DNA of 64,000 nucleotides from MGIIb-Q1 sp964342465 (lineage in GTDB: Archaea > Thermoplasmatota > Poseidoniia > Poseidoniales > Thalassarchaeaceae). The stretch spans positions 124,001 through 188,000 of the forward strand of contig CAYFFQ010000001.1 of assembly GCA_964342465.1 (NCBI GenBank), in the 5' to 3' direction. Made by a program: the position numbers and the translations under genes. The notes below the pieces were generated by a model. That model made no database searches and was not told where the DNA came from. It saw only the letters and a program-made list of their open reading frames with translations. The stretch's first letter is position 1; every line of letters starts with the position of its first letter. Positions 27,038-35,327 of this stretch are shown piece after piece.

Positions 27038-27376
27038 CCTCTGCTTATACATCGTCGTTTTCGGCGCTCGGTGGTCGACATCTAATACATCGAACTCCCG
27101 TGGACGCGGGAGGATGCGGGGCATCCTCTGCGCCGTCGACCTTGACCTAACCAGCGCATCGTTTCAAGCGGTCAAGGTCGCCGGTTTCGAATCTCCCACG
27201 TCGCGCCTCTGCTTATACATCGTCGTTTTCGGCGCTCGGTGGTCGACATCTAATACATCGAACTCCCGTGGACGCGGGAGGATGCGGGGCATCCTCTGCG
27301 CCGTCGACCTTGACCTAACCAGCGCATCGTTTCAAGCGGTCAAGGTCGCCGGTTTCGAATCTCCCACGTCGCCGGT
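27018..27376 (+). repeat. 168-bp direct repeat carrying the tRNA-Ser 3' end and three hairpins
   Basis: TTCGAATCTCCCACGTCG starts at 27018 (within the tRNA), 27186 and 27354, exactly 168 bp apart. Each unit also holds CTCCCG/CGGGAG (27095-27100 with 27107-27112), GGATGC-GGG-GCATCC (27112-27126) and CGACCTTGAC/GTCAAGGTCG (27137-27146 with 27171-27180). TCGAACTCCCGTGG at 27090-27103 is an inverted copy of tRNA positions 27009-27022. Open frames across the array are artefacts. Confidence 0.85.
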
Positions 27377-27379
27377 TTC

Positions 27380-27862
27380 GATGATGAAGGGGTTTCGGTG
27401 TGGGGGCTCATTCTGCTCACTTCGTCAGTTCGGTTTCGAACATCGGCATCAGGTCGACATCCCGCGCCTTCGGCGCTATACCTTGATGATGCACCGTCTC
27501 AAGCATCGAAATCGCTCGCCATCCCGCGCATTCTGCTCACTTCGTCAGCTCGGTCTCCAGCATCGAAATCGGTTGACACCCCGCGCCTTCGACGCTATAC
27601 CTTGATGATGAAGCGGTTTCGATGATGAAGCGGTTTCGGTTTGGGGGCTCATTCTGTTCACTTCGTCTGCTCGGTCTCGAGCATCGGCATCAGGTCGACA
27701 TCCCGCGCCTTCGACGCTATACCTCGATGATGCACCGTCTCAAGCATCGAAATCGGTTGACACCCCGCGCCTTCGACGCTATACCTTGATGATGAAGCGG
27801 TTTCGATGATGAAGCGGTTTCGGTTTGGGGGCTCATTCTGTTCACTTCGTCTGCTCGGTCTC
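27380..27862 (-). repeat. Complex array with copies of the 3' end of the 27842-28819 gene
   Basis: TCACTTCGTC starts at 27417, 27537, 27658 and 27842. The last is the stop and final codons (DLMPMLETEQTK on the minus strand) of the adjacent gene. Nested subrepeats include GATGATGAAGCGGTTTCG, CACCGTCTCAAGCATCGAAA and CCGCGCCTTCGACGCTATACC. Spacings of 120, 121 and 184 bp indicate several rounds of duplication. Confidence 0.8.
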
Positions 27863-28819
27863 GAGCATCGGCATCAGGTCAACGCCCTGCATAGCATCGC
27901 TACCAGCGGTTTGGAAGCGGTGATGGGCGATGACGGGAGCAGCCACCATGGCTGAAAAAAGGCCGCAACAAACGAGAGCCACCGTAAAATTCGGCAGACT
28001 CAGCCGCTGTTCAGTCATGATGGTAATATCGACAGTGAAATTCCTGTGCGGTGCAGGCGTGTCGGTATCACGAATGTTATCCCATCCATCCACCAGCAGA
28101 TAGAGGGATTCGGGCTGCTCCTCTGTCAATCCGAGGGCCCCGCCCGAGGTCTCATCATGGTCAAGGCTGACAGCGAAATCCTCACTTCGCTTCCCCTCAT
28201 AGGCGTGTACATCCCGATACGGAATCCACATCCCCACATCCCTCCATTCCGGGGGTACCATGTTCATCATGTCACGGTTCCACTGTCGCATCGAGTATTC
28301 GTTGCGATAGAGTTCCCAGTCGTACTCCTTGACGAGATAGAAATCCACCATGGGTGGGTTGAGATACTCCTCACTGGCCGATGAATGGGTGACGAAACAG
28401 AAGGTGTAGCGGTAACCTGAGGTGAGATTGACTCGTAGTCCGGTGGTGGTGTCGTTCTTCACTTCCAATGAGGTGAAAAAGTCACTTCGGAGTGTTTTCA
28501 GCTCCGAAGTGTTGTAAATGTTGTCTCCGCTGGAGAAGAGTGAACCGGAATCCCATTGGGAACCTTGACTCGGCCCCTCGTCCATATCCATTTCATCACC
28601 TTCTGGGAACCAGTCGGGAGAACCACCATCGGTCAGATTGAAACTGCTGACCTGATGATGCCAGCGGGCCGCACCCTCTGCCTCATAGGTGCAAGCGGAG
28701 GCTGCTTCGGCCCGCTCGGTGAGTGTCTGCGAGAGCGTTGCGGCTAATGGAATGAGGATGATGAAGACGATTAGAGTTGATGGGATTCGCCGCATCCTCT
28801 TGGTCACGGTGATGGGCAT
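27842..28819 (-). CDS. Secreted or surface protein with C-terminal anchor (325 aa), unknown function
   Basis: Not recognised. An N-terminal hydrophobic stretch after a basic start (TLIVFIILIPLAATLS) fits a signal peptide. The middle is acidic, with many Trp/Tyr and motifs such as WFPEGDEMDMDEG. A C-terminal helix (FTVALVCCGLFSAMVAAPVI) would anchor it with a short cytosolic tail. The ATG lies 8 bp after the stop of the 1377-residue PKD metallopeptidase, with AGGTGA about 12 nt upstream, so the two are probably cotranscribed and may act together at the cell surface. Its final codons are copied repeatedly in the downstream array. Confidence 0.8.
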   Translation of the reverse strand: MPITVTKRMRRIPSTLIVFIILIPLAATLSQTLTERAEAASACTYEAEGAARWHHQVSSFNLTDGGSPDWFPEGDEMDMDEGPSQGSQWDSGSLFSSGDNIYNTSELKTLRSDFFTSLEVKNDTTTGLRVNLTSGYRYTFCFVTHSSASEEYLNPPMVDFYLVKEYDWELYRNEYSMRQWNRDMMNMVPPEWRDVGMWIPYRDVHAYEGKRSEDFAVSLDHDETSGGALGLTEEQPESLYLLVDGWDNIRDTDTPAPHRNFTVDITIMTEQRLSLPNFTVALVCCGLFSAMVAAPVIAHHRFQTAGSDAMQGVDLMPMLETEQTK

Positions 28820-28827
28820 CCGTCAAC

Positions 28828-31800
28828 TCACCTGCGTCGTCGCGAGGTAACGGGACGCAAATAACCTGATTCCTTGCTCCGCCGCTCCTTCTCGGTGAGT
28901 TCTTTCTTCTTCGGTGGCGGTACATGGTGGTCCATTCCGGGCAGACCGCCTTCTGTGGCAACCGATGAAACTTCGTATTGTTGCCCTGATTCGTCCGCAT
29001 CCGCTTCCACCTCGGTCGGTTGGCGCATGATGAGCCAACCGAGGACGAGGAGCAGCAAGAGCAGGGTTCCGAGAATCATGCCGCTGCTCTCAGCTTTCGG
29101 AAGCAGAGAATCGATACTGAAGTCGGCCAATGTGTCATCCTGTTCCGAGGCGTCCCTGATTCTCAATGGGTATCCCTTTTCCGTACACACTCCTATTCCG
29201 TTACAGACCTGCATGGCGATGTAAATTTCACCGGAGTCACTCCAATTCGCCGTGATATAACCAGTTTCTCCTTCCACCATCCAATCATTGGTGTTATCAC
29301 CATCCGCATCGGTATCAACTCTGTCATCAACATCCCAACTTATGACGAGTGCTGCCGTCCCGATGATGGACTCCGTCACATCGTGGTCGTCATCTGTTAT
29401 GCCGTTGCCATCACTGTCGAAGTAGACGTCATCATCCCACCAGGCGAGAAGGCCGAGGTCTATATCATGGTCAATCGCCTCCCCCGACAAGATGTACTCG
29501 CCCTCTGTGTAGATGGCTTCTTCGAAGGGCGAGGAGGTAAGAATCTCAGGTGTGTTCGCTACCACCACCTTGCGAGTGGTCTGGTTGACATCCCCAGTGG
29601 CGAATCCGTCACGTAGGGAGAGGGTGACGATGTAGGTTCCAGGAGTGGTGTAGGTGTGCCAGACATTCGGTGAATTCACCAGCGGCGAGCCATCGCCGAA
29701 ATCCCAAGTGTATTCAACAATTCCATTCCAGTTGGGGTCATTCTGGTCGAGAGGAACATCCATGCCGAGGAAAAGTGCATCCCCGTCGCGACTTCCTGAC
29801 GAGTTGAATCGCAACCACATACCGGGAGCGACAAAGACATCGCCTTGGTCGGTGAAGGTGTGCCTCCACCTGAACAGGCTGTCGTCCTCGCTCGGCACAT
29901 CTATCGGCAGGCCGGTGGCGTTGTCACGAGCCTCATAGATAGTCATCTGAGGGATTGGAAGGGGGTTTTCAATCTCAATGATGTAGGCCTTGGGAAGGGA
30001 TTCAAGGCCCCTTTCATCGATAACCGTCAGAGTCACAAGATGGGTGCCAGGGGTGAGGAAGGTGTGGACCACGCTGGTCTGGTTGGTGATTGTGAGGTTG
30101 CCCTCAGAAATGACCCAGATGGTGGTCATGTTGCCGTTGGAGCCGTCGGGGTCCCATGAGTGGCTGACGAACATGTAGGGGGTCGTGGTGTTTCCACTCT
30201 CTGGTCTGTCGAACAGTGCTACAGGCCGCTGGTTGTTGACCGTGACTTGGATGACCGCCATACTGCTGTTTCCGGCATCATCAGTCGCAATCACCGTGAC
30301 ATTCTTGATGCCGGGGGTGAGCCACGCCGGAGTCGGGTTCTCCGTGTTGGCGCTGGTCTTGTCGAAGGTGCTTTGCTTTGTGACCGTCCCTCCATCGAGG
30401 TTGACCGGTTCGGTGAAAAGCCACTGCCAGTCGACTATCACTCCGTCATCGTCTGTGAAAATTGTCGGCATCGGCAGTGGGGTGAGAGTGTCGACCTCGA
30501 GAGGCAGAGTGTGAATCTGCCTCGGCACCCGATTGAAGATGATGATGGTGTAGGTCTCATTCACCGTGAAGGTGCCATCGCTGACGGTCACGGTCAGGTT
30601 GTAGATGGTTCCGTTGGCGGAGCCGGTGGTCCAACTGTGCGCCGCCTCGATGACGCCGATGCCACCCTCGTTGTTTCCATCGCCCCAATCCCAATTGAAA
30701 TTGAGATAGGCATCGGGAACATTGTCGTCAGTCATGTATGCTTCGAAGAGTACCTGCTGGCTGGTCAGAAGATTCATTCCGCCCATCAACTGCTGGCCGC
30801 CGACGGAGACCTTGATGACCGGCGGAATCGTATCGGTAATGTTCATCTCCCACATCTGCTCAGCGCTCTGCTTTCCACCGATGTCGACTACTGCGAGAGT
30901 TGCGTTGTATTCTCCGGTCTGGGTATAGGCGCGGTTTGGGGTGCGAAGCCATGACTGCGAGCCATCACCGAAGTCCCAGAGGTAGCCAGTGGGTGAGGCG
31001 TTGTGCGTGTATGACTGATTGTTGGTGGATAGCCCCCAAATGTCGTATCCCGCTCCGTTGAACTGAATCGGCAGCCATGTTTGGGATGTGTTGGACGAGA
31101 GAGTGCCGGTGGCTACCGGAGCCATGTTGGTCACAGGGGTGGGAAGTGTCAGAACCGCGGCGTTTGGGACCGGGTCTCCTATCTGGTCGTACATTCTCGC
31201 ATAGAGTGTCCAGTCTCCATCCCACGGCGGGGTGAACCATACCGAGCGGTTGACCGGTGTGCCTTGTCCGACTCCGAGTGAGAGGGTGATTTCGTCGTAG
31301 AGTGTGTTGTTGTTGAAAGCCTGAATCTCGATGTCGAGGTTCTCCCAAAAAGCGGTGGAATTGACTTCGAGAATCCACTCCATCGTGTCATCCGACCCAT
31401 CCAAATCTCGGTCTTGCATCCTCAAGCCATCCTGTCTGATTGTCGCTGGCTGGGAGATGAGGGTGGCGAAGATATCCACCGTCGCCGTCGGGTAGGTGGT
31501 TCCACCGCCACCCGGCCATCCACAGTTCGCCATCGCATAGTCGCAATCATCGACTAGGCTCTCATACCATGTGACGACATAGACATCATCCGAGACATTT
31601 CCGAATCCGGTCACCAAACCGGTCGCCATGCCGCTGTTGAACTCGAGTGGAGTCGAAGTCCACACCCCGCTGGCGATATCTCGATGGACGAGGCGACCTG
31701 CGAATCCTATTTCTGACGCCTGTACCATGACATTGAGTGGCGAACCTGTGCCGCCTGTGAACTTGTAGGCTCTGATGCCCCAGCCGTGCAGCGGGTCGCC

Positions 31801-32961
31801 CTGTCGCTGCCAGACGCTTCCCCAGTTGCTGTTCTCATCGGTTATCTGAAGTTTACAGAACTGCGTGGAACCGCAGTTCTGGTACATGTCGATATTGTCA
31901 AGGCCGAAAGGGTTCTGCGAGTCATCGAGTAGGGTCGCCACCGAGAAGTTTGCGAAGATGTCAGGCATGGTGTTGCCGATGTTGCCCGGTGAGCCAGGAA
32001 TCGGATTGTTGGCTAGATTGACAATTCCAGCTCCGCCGGTGGCGGTGTCGGCGACAAGGCTCTGAATGGCTTGCCCACCCCCGAGTTTCGAGGCGAGGAA
32101 GAGCATGAACAGGAATCCGGCCCCGTAGTCGGCCAGTGACTGATTCCACCAGCGTACCGATGTCTCGGGTGCGGTGGCCCACTGGTTGGCGTGACCGATG
32201 ATGGTGCTGGTGGCACCGAAGTTCAGGTAGGCAGCCATGTCAGCGTTTCCTTCGTCCACCCACAGATACTCGAAAGGGTCGCGAGCGTTGTGCAGAAGGT
32301 GTTGGAACTCATGTGCGAGAATCGTATCAGCCCAACCGAGGTCTCCGACATCGACATAGATGGCTTCCCTCTGGCTGGCGAGGCTCGGGGCGAAATATCC
32401 ACCGATGTTGCCACCACCATCGATGTTGTAGATGACTATCTGGATCTGGCAGTTGTTATCGACATCAGGTGCCTGTCCGAAATACTGCGTGTTGGTTCCC
32501 CAGATTGTCGATGACCAGGTGGAGGCGAGGTTGTTGAGGACGGATGAAGATACAGTCTGACCCGTTTCGATCAGAAATGCGGCGTTGGCGTCACTTCGCT
32601 CCACCGTAGCCGAAATCTGTCCTCCACTCGTCGGTACGGTGACAACCGAGCCTTGACTCATCTGGGTGCATGCTTTGGTGACCGACTTCGCTCCGTTGCC
32701 GGAGAAAGGAAGCATCAAGTCGGGATAACCGGCATCAACCCATGCCATCTTGTGCAACCGCGTCGCTGAATAGAGCGATTCACCTTCTACCATGATGTAC
32801 TCTTTCCCATGAATCGTCGCATCAAAGTCTACGAGGTCGCCGATTACTTGACCCATGACATCGTTGGAATCGCCATCGACGGAGTCGGCCGCGGCAACGG
32901 CTGGCAGCACGGCCGCCATCAACATCAGCATAGTCAGAAAGAGGGGTGTTCTCGCTCGCAT
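28828..32961 (-). CDS. Secreted zinc metallopeptidase with PKD domains and C-terminal anchor (1377 aa)
   Basis: Signal peptide (LFLTMLMLMAAVLPAVAAADS). The N-terminal catalytic domain has the zincin motif HEFQH (His217, Glu218, His221) followed by WVDEGNADMA, Glu237 being the likely third ligand. This arrangement resembles peptidase family M30 (hyicolysin-like), a family call from the motif only. Several PKD-type repeats follow; YLWDFGDGSQSW, NFNWDWGDGN and YTWDFGDGSP are clear. The C-terminus has a membrane helix (GMILGTLLLLLLVLGWLIM) and a basic tail. It is first in a two-gene minus-strand operon and divergent from the glutaminyl cyclase gene. It probably degrades extracellular protein while anchored. 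Confidence 0.85.
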   Translation of the reverse strand: MRARTPLFLTMLMLMAAVLPAVAAADSVDGDSNDVMGQVIGDLVDFDATIHGKEYIMVEGESLYSATRLHKMAWVDAGYPDLMLPFSGNGAKSVTKACTQMSQGSVVTVPTSGGQISATVERSDANAAFLIETGQTVSSSVLNNLASTWSSTIWGTNTQYFGQAPDVDNNCQIQIVIYNIDGGGNIGGYFAPSLASQREAIYVDVGDLGWADTILAHEFQHLLHNARDPFEYLWVDEGNADMAAYLNFGATSTIIGHANQWATAPETSVRWWNQSLADYGAGFLFMLFLASKLGGGQAIQSLVADTATGGAGIVNLANNPIPGSPGNIGNTMPDIFANFSVATLLDDSQNPFGLDNIDMYQNCGSTQFCKLQITDENSNWGSVWQRQGDPLHGWGIRAYKFTGGTGSPLNVMVQASEIGFAGRLVHRDIASGVWTSTPLEFNSGMATGLVTGFGNVSDDVYVVTWYESLVDDCDYAMANCGWPGGGGTTYPTATVDIFATLISQPATIRQDGLRMQDRDLDGSDDTMEWILEVNSTAFWENLDIEIQAFNNNTLYDEITLSLGVGQGTPVNRSVWFTPPWDGDWTLYARMYDQIGDPVPNAAVLTLPTPVTNMAPVATGTLSSNTSQTWLPIQFNGAGYDIWGLSTNNQSYTHNASPTGYLWDFGDGSQSWLRTPNRAYTQTGEYNATLAVVDIGGKQSAEQMWEMNITDTIPPVIKVSVGGQQLMGGMNLLTSQQVLFEAYMTDDNVPDAYLNFNWDWGDGNNEGGIGVIEAAHSWTTGSANGTIYNLTVTVSDGTFTVNETYTIIIFNRVPRQIHTLPLEVDTLTPLPMPTIFTDDDGVIVDWQWLFTEPVNLDGGTVTKQSTFDKTSANTENPTPAWLTPGIKNVTVIATDDAGNSSMAVIQVTVNNQRPVALFDRPESGNTTTPYMFVSHSWDPDGSNGNMTTIWVISEGNLTITNQTSVVHTFLTPGTHLVTLTVIDERGLESLPKAYIIEIENPLPIPQMTIYEARDNATGLPIDVPSEDDSLFRWRHTFTDQGDVFVAPGMWLRFNSSGSRDGDALFLGMDVPLDQNDPNWNGIVEYTWDFGDGSPLVNSPNVWHTYTTPGTYIVTLSLRDGFATGDVNQTTRKVVVANTPEILTSSPFEEAIYTEGEYILSGEAIDHDIDLGLLAWWDDDVYFDSDGNGITDDDHDVTESIIGTAALVISWDVDDRVDTDADGDNTNDWMVEGETGYITANWSDSGEIYIAMQVCNGIGVCTEKGYPLRIRDASEQDDTLADFSIDSLLPKAESSGMILGTLLLLLLVLGWLIMRQPTEVEADADESGQQYEVSSVATEGGLPGMDHHVPPPKKKELTEKERRSKESGYLRPVTSRRRR

Positions 32962-33019
32962 TCAGATTCCACCATGAGCATAGCTACGCTATCTCATGCA
33001 CCGCTTGACTCGGGACCTA

Positions 33020-33027
33020 TTTAATAG
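33020..33027 (+). promoter_or_regulatory. TATA box for the glutaminyl cyclase gene
   Basis: TTTAATAG centred about 27 bp before the ATG at 33050. Because it lies downstream of an earlier in-frame ATG (32996), it decides the start in favour of 33050 and a leaderless mRNA. Confidence 0.5.
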
Positions 33028-33049
33028 CCGATGGAGCATGGTTCGTACA

Positions 33050-34096
33050 ATGAAGAGAGGCCAATGTGGGTCACACCTCATTTTGTTCACCACCCTCTCT
33101 CTCACAACAATTCTCACTCTGAGTTCGATGAACATCACTGCTCTCTCCGGTTTTGAGTCTCAAAATGATGGCCTGAATACTGTAGCCGATGGTCGGGAAG
33201 GGGGGTCGGTATCTCGATACGAAGTCGAGATCATCGAGACGATTCCTCACGATGACGAAGCTTTCACACAGGGTCTTCTCATGCATGATGGTTCGCTCTA
33301 CGAAAGCACCGGTCTCTACAACGGTTCTTCGCTGCGGAGGGTCGAACTGAACGGGGTGGTCAATTCCATCCAGAATCTCTCTGGTGAGGAGTTCGGGGAG
33401 GGTCTTGCAGAGGCTGATGGAACTCTGATTCAACTGACTTGGAAATCCGGAGTAGCCTATCTCTACAACGCAACCACTCTTGAGAAAACAGGAAATTTTT
33501 CCTATCAAGGGGAGGGCTGGGGTCTGTGCAATTCCGTAGAGGGTCTAGTGATGAGCAACGGCTCCTCGCAACTGAGTATAAGGAACCATACTGATTTCAC
33601 AATTGAAAGAGTCGTGAATGTCACACTGAACGGCACATCACTATCCGAGTTGAATGAACTTGAATGTGTGGGTGACTATGTCTGGGCCAACATCTGGCAT
33701 GAGGACTGGGTGGCGATAATAGACAGACAGACCGGGGAGGTGACAGGGGTTGTTGATTGCTCAAATCTCTTTCCAAATCCACCATCGGGCGGGGTGCTGA
33801 ACGGTATCGCCTATGATGAGGAGAGACAGACCTTCTGGATGACAGGAAAGAAGTGGCCGATTATGCATCAGGTGAGGGTTGTCGAGTCGTCGGGTTCCGA
33901 TGATGACGGTGGTGCTGTGGATGTTCCAAACAGACCCGACTCCGGAGATGGTCACGCCGCGACCACCGCTGAGATGGTGTTCCTCAGGGCGATTTCGGTG
34001 GCGTGTGCCGTCCTCACCCTGCTAATCCTCGGAAATGGCTCGCTGGTCGGAGCCAAGAGCCGTGAGGTTCACAACCCCTCCGGCGACACGGAGTGA
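33050..34096 (+). CDS. Glutaminyl-peptide cyclotransferase, plant/bacterial beta-propeller type (348 aa)
   Basis: Forms N-terminal pyroglutamate on peptides. A signal peptide-like N-terminus (LILFTTLSLTTILTL) is followed by the family pattern: HDDEAFTQGLL, LYESTGLYNGSSLR, GEGWGLC, ELECVGDYVWANIWHEDW, GVLNGIAYD and FWMTGKKWP. A C-terminal hydrophobic helix (AISVACAVLTLLILG) suggests membrane attachment outside the cell. The longest frame starts at 32996, but the promoter signal at 33020 lies inside it, so the ATG at 33050 is chosen; 33038 is also possible. The stop overlaps the GTG start of the next gene by 4 bp, an operon arrangement. Confidence 0.88.
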   Translation: MKRGQCGSHLILFTTLSLTTILTLSSMNITALSGFESQNDGLNTVADGREGGSVSRYEVEIIETIPHDDEAFTQGLLMHDGSLYESTGLYNGSSLRRVELNGVVNSIQNLSGEEFGEGLAEADGTLIQLTWKSGVAYLYNATTLEKTGNFSYQGEGWGLCNSVEGLVMSNGSSQLSIRNHTDFTIERVVNVTLNGTSLSELNELECVGDYVWANIWHEDWVAIIDRQTGEVTGVVDCSNLFPNPPSGGVLNGIAYDEERQTFWMTGKKWPIMHQVRVVESSGSDDDGGAVDVPNRPDSGDGHAATTAEMVFLRAISVACAVLTLLILGNGSLVGAKSREVHNPSGDTE

Positions 34097-35070
34097 CGGA
34101 AGGGGTTGTCATGGGTGGTGACGATGAGCGTGAGGAGCGACTCAAATCACTGCGCCGGAGAGTGCAGAATGAATTGGTCGATGAGGGGGTCATCGAGTTG
34201 GAAGAGGAAATCGTCGGCAGGGAAGATGATGCCCCTCAGGCCACTCTGACGGATAGAATCGAGAGACGACGACGGCGGATGAGGAAGGCGCGCCAAGCGC
34301 GCCGACAGGCATCCCGTGTTGCCGCCCTCGCCGCTGGTGGCCCGAAGATTACCGCACTTCCTGCTGCCTTGAGGGAGCACGCCGAGGAGAGTTGGATAGT
34401 CAATCTTGCAGTCCTGATGATATTCATCGGCAGCATCCTCGGCGCCGCCAGCGGCGCTTTACTCATCAGTGCGGACCCGAGAGACCTAGTTTCTTCTTCG
34501 ATGTTCTCAAGGACAGATGATGCCGAGGTACATGGACTTGTTCTCAGTCAACTAGACGGTGACAATCAGACGGGTGGAGAAGGAATCGAAGGCGCAGATG
34601 TCGAACTTCTATTACTCTCCAATGGTCGCTCGGTTGCCCGCTCCGAAACCAATTCGGAAGGGAGGTTCACATTCACCGAAGTTCCGAGAGGAGATGTGCT
34701 TCTCAGGGTGCAGATGGATGGATATGTCACCATCGAGAGGAAACTATCCGCCGGCGAGATTCCAGACTTGACCCTCACCCTTGCCGAGGGTGAGGGGGTT
34801 GATTCGGACGACCTGCGTCAGCCGAGCAATCTCGCATCAGCAGTCCGACTCTCCACAGCAATCGCCATCCTCACTCTCATCTCTGCCGGCATGGGTGCTG
34901 CCGGTGCTCTATCAGCCCGTGCCCGCCTCAAGTATCGGCGCACCCAATGGCTTTGTGGATTCGGCCTTTTCAGCCGCGGTGGCATCTTTTTCGGACCGCT
35001 TCTGATTCTCATAGGGATGGCGCTACTGATGCTGGCCAAGTCTCAATTTGCAGATGAACAGTCGGTGTGA
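34093..35070 (+). CDS. Membrane protein with carboxypeptidase regulatory-like domain (325 aa)
   Basis: GTG start overlapping the preceding stop (GTGA). A charged, Arg-rich cytoplasmic N-terminus (about 100 residues) leads to a membrane helix (LAVLMIFIGSILGAASGALL). An external beta-sandwich follows with IEGADVELLLL, TNSEGRFTFTEVPRGDVLL and MDGYVTIE, a CarboxypepD_reg-like pattern. Two or more helices then end the protein. The pairing with glutaminyl cyclase suggests a shared surface role, unknown in detail. An ATG at 34111 is an alternative start. A 61-bp repeat array begins exactly at the stop. Confidence 0.82.
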   Translation: MTEGVVMGGDDEREERLKSLRRRVQNELVDEGVIELEEEIVGREDDAPQATLTDRIERRRRRMRKARQARRQASRVAALAAGGPKITALPAALREHAEESWIVNLAVLMIFIGSILGAASGALLISADPRDLVSSSMFSRTDDAEVHGLVLSQLDGDNQTGGEGIEGADVELLLLSNGRSVARSETNSEGRFTFTEVPRGDVLLRVQMDGYVTIERKLSAGEIPDLTLTLAEGEGVDSDDLRQPSNLASAVRLSTAIAILTLISAGMGAAGALSARARLKYRRTQWLCGFGLFSRGGIFFGPLLILIGMALLMLAKSQFADEQSV

Positions 35071-35265
35071 TGAGCGACACAGATGGGCGCGGGAAGTTCC
35101 CTGTGCCGGGAATCGGGCCGGCCACACAAGACGAGCGACACAGATTGGCGCGGGAAGCTCCCTGTGCCGCAAATCGAGCCGACCACCGAAGACGAGCGAC
35201 ACAGATGGGCGCGGGAAGTTCCCTGTGCCGGGAATCGGGCCGGCCACACAAGACGAGCGACAGAG
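35070..35265. repeat. Tandem array, unit 61 bp
   Basis: GAGCGACA starts at 35072, 35133, 35194 and 35255, exactly 61 bp apart. Units contain CACAG and CTGTG arms about 18 nt apart. The array starts at the stop codon of the upstream gene (35068-35070). Between it and the next ATG (35328) nothing further is seen. Confidence 0.9.
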
Positions 35266-35327
35266 AAATTGTTTGGGTCAATGAGTTTATCCAAAGTGAC
35301 CGCTTCTCGTCACCCTGAGGCGGTCTC

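Noticed and set aside
27114..27625. Open frames of 163 and 75 residues in the tRNA-Ser array
   Set aside because: The proteins repeat with the DNA unit, so the frames are by-products of the repeat.
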